From DATDXN01 sp035289305 (lineage in GTDB: Bacteria; Patescibacteriota; Microgenomatia; UBA1406; HO2-37-13b), in contig DATDXN010000011.1 in the NCBI GenBank assembly GCA_035289305.1, positions 1 to 41,081 of the forward strand: a stretch of 41,081 bases of DNA, read 5' to 3'. Within the stretch, counting starts at the first letter, position 1. Each line of letters starts with the position of its first letter. The notes beneath the pieces are model-generated. The model did no database searches and was not told where the DNA came from. It saw nothing but the letters and a program-made list of their open reading frames with translations. This document shows positions 39,882 to 41,081 of the stretch, piece after piece. The translations under genes were made by a program, and so were the position numbers.

Positions 39882-40560
39882 AAAAATACTGCTGTTTCTT
39901 TTTGTGGCAGCCTTTCTTTTTGCCCCTCTTTTTTATGTAAGAAAAAACTATAGTGTCTCATATATAGAAATTGTTGGCACGACTTCTTTAAGAGGTGTTA
40001 GTTCTTTGTACGGCGTTTTACTCTTTTTTGTATCTCCCCGTGATATTGAAAAAGCATTGTTCAAGAGCAATCCCTACGCCAAAAAAATCACCGTTTCAAA
40101 AATATATCCCTATACATTGCGCATAGAGGTAGAAAAGGGTCGCATACTTGCCCTTCTTGAGGTACAAGATGGGTATTTTTATCTGGGAGAAAGCGGGCGT
40201 ATCCTTCAGAAAAAAAGAAACAAAGAAAGCGCAGCTCCTCTTATTCGATACTATCAGAAGCTCCCTTTTGCAGAATTTCAAAGCAATGAAGTGATTGGCT
40301 ACGGCGATATTCTTGCCACTGTCTTTTTTTTACAAAAATGCAGTGATATAGGGATTGCTGTTGACACTGTTGATATTGTAAGTCCTGATATGTTAGTATT
40401 TAAAAAAGAAGAAAAAACCTATTATTTTTCAACAAATAGGGATAAAGAAGCCCAATTTAATGATTTAAAGACTATTATTGAGCGTTTTTCTATTGAAGCA
40501 GTGGCGTACGAAAGTATTGATGTGCGTTTTAAAAGGCCAATAGTCAAACTTATCAAATAA
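39859..40560 (+). CDS. ftsQ: Cell division protein FtsQ/DivIB-like
   Basis: A 233-aa bitopic protein: basic start (RFFRHFKK), one membrane helix (about 10-27), then a POTRA-like domain (YIEIVGTTSLRG ... VSKIYPYTLRIEVEKGRILA) and a beta domain ending VDIVSPDMLVFKKEEKTYYF and IDVRFKRPIVKLI. FtsQ links FtsL/FtsB to FtsK and FtsA. Sequence is divergent, but topology, the K-x-YP-x-T-L-x-I-x-V-x-E pattern and the position between murG and ftsA make the call. ATG 39838 is an in-frame alternative start; both lie inside murG. Confidence 0.87.
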   Translation: MRFFRHFKKILLFLFVAAFLFAPLFYVRKNYSVSYIEIVGTTSLRGVSSLYGVLLFFVSPRDIEKALFKSNPYAKKITVSKIYPYTLRIEVEKGRILALLEVQDGYFYLGESGRILQKKRNKESAAPLIRYYQKLPFAEFQSNEVIGYGDILATVFFLQKCSDIGIAVDTVDIVSPDMLVFKKEEKTYYFSTNRDKEAQFNDLKTIIERFSIEAVAYESIDVRFKRPIVKLIK

Positions 40561-40562
40561 AC

Positions 40563-41081
40563 ATGTCAACACATGAGATTATCACGGGAATTGATATAGG
40601 AACAAGTAAAATCGCAACCCTTATCGCAAAGGTTTCGTTTGAGGAGCGCGTGCCGCGTATCATGGGATTTACAAGCGTTCCCTCGCGAGGTGTCAAAAAG
40701 GGACAAATCATAGATATTAACAAAGTCACTGAAGCGGTAGAGGAATCTGTCGAAAAGGCAGAGCGTATGGCGGGATGTAAAATACAGGGAGCATATGTAT
40801 CGGTAGGAGGGCCACATATTACGTCGCTTAACTCTCATGGTGTGGTGGCTGTTGCACAACCTGATGTTGAGATATCGCCAGATGATATTGCGCGGGTGGT
40901 TGAGGCAGCTAAAGCAATTTCTCTTTCATCAACGAGGGAAATTATTGAAGTAATCGCCAGAGAATATATAGTGGACGGACAGGAAGGGATCAAAAACCCA
41001 ACCGGGATGACGGGTGTGCGACTTGAAGTGGATACCCATATTATCACGGCAGGCGTCACAAATCTGCGCAACATCGAGCGC
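40563..41081 (+). CDS. ftsA: Cell division protein FtsA (partial, runs off the window)
   Basis: 173 codons of the N-terminus are present, starting at ATG 40563, two bases after the ftsQ stop. The start IITGIDIGTSKIATLIAKV is the actin-like phosphate-1 loop of FtsA. SRGVKKGQIIDINKVTEAVE and the following YVSVGGPHITSLNSHGVVAV belong to domains 1A and 1C. FtsA tethers FtsZ filaments to the membrane. No stop occurs before the window end; ftsZ would be expected next. Confidence 0.95.
   Translation, partial: MSTHEIITGIDIGTSKIATLIAKVSFEERVPRIMGFTSVPSRGVKKGQIIDINKVTEAVEESVEKAERMAGCKIQGAYVSVGGPHITSLNSHGVVAVAQPDVEISPDDIARVVEAAKAISLSSTREIIEVIAREYIVDGQEGIKNPTGMTGVRLEVDTHIITAGVTNLRNIER

Noticed and set aside
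1..41081. UGA recoded as glycine (as in Gracilibacteria/SR1)
   Set aside because: recO, murB, murE, rsmH and several glycosyltransferase genes end at TGA at family-typical lengths, and internal UGA is not needed in any conserved gene.
1..41081. CRISPR array, insertion sequence, integrase or phage genes
   Set aside because: No regularly spaced direct repeats, transposase, recombinase or structural phage gene was seen; the repeats present are short isolated palindromes.

Overview
The window looks like a chromosomal segment of a Candidate Phyla Radiation (Patescibacteria) bacterium, probably Microgenomates-like. This is judged from the AT-rich, tightly packed and often overlapping genes, minimal versions of normally larger proteins (a RecO of 180 aa, a MurE without its first domain), a DUF4012 protein, short GC-rich palindromes scattered between genes, and a protein resembling a target of diversity-generating retroelements. 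TAA, TAG and TGA all serve as stops, so there is no sign of the UGA-to-glycine recoding known from Gracilibacteria/SR1. The phylum call is inference; there is no rRNA here to settle it.

Region 1 (1-18.6 kb) is a surface-polysaccharide locus. A tRNA-Pro(TGG) on the minus strand is followed on the plus strand by an initiating sugar-phosphate transferase, a DUF4012 membrane protein and recO. Three minus-strand operons of four overlapping genes follow: (C, 7653 to 3443) GT2, GT4, WbaZ-like GT4, ManC; (B, 13359 to 9370) three GT4 enzymes and a hexapeptide acyltransferase; (A, 18565 to 13552) GT2, an O-antigen ligase/polymerase-like protein, a GT39-like protein and a PIG-V-like protein. Two plus-strand genes (a GT39-like protein and a small unknown) sit between operons C and B. 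Together they could make GDP-mannose, start a glycan on undecaprenyl phosphate, extend, acetylate and polymerise it. No flippase or chain-length regulator is in the window.

Region 2 (18.6-20.5 kb) has a dimeric-type glycyl-tRNA synthetase, divergent from operon A, and a small membrane-anchored unknown.

Region 3 (20.5 kb to the end) is an extended division and cell-wall (dcw) cluster: mraZ, rsmH, ftsL, ftsI, murE, pgeF, a membrane glycosyltransferase-like gene, murC, murB, murA, a nucleotidyltransferase/hexapeptide protein, yvcK, dgkA, mraY, a C-type-lectin-like unknown, murD, ftsW, nth (inverted), murG, ftsQ and ftsA (cut by the window end). murF, ddl and ftsZ are not in the window. The set covers UDP-MurNAc synthesis (MurA/B), part of the stem peptide (MurC/D/E with PgeF editing), lipid I and II (MraY/MurG), undecaprenol recycling (DgkA), septal synthesis (FtsW/FtsI) and divisome scaffolding (FtsL/Q/A).

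Most notable are: (1) the gene at 34541-35482, whose last 40-50 codons form a lectin-fold motif and are sharply depleted in adenine, as expected of a retroelement-mutagenised variable region; (2) five helically phased TGG repeats laid over the mraZ promoter, a probable MraZ autoregulatory operator; (3) three divergent gene pairs separated by only 27-30 bp, each with overlapping or abutting back-to-back -10 boxes and leaderless or near-leaderless starts; (4) short palindromic repeats, including copies inside coding sequence; (5) MurE and MraY with altered signature motifs.
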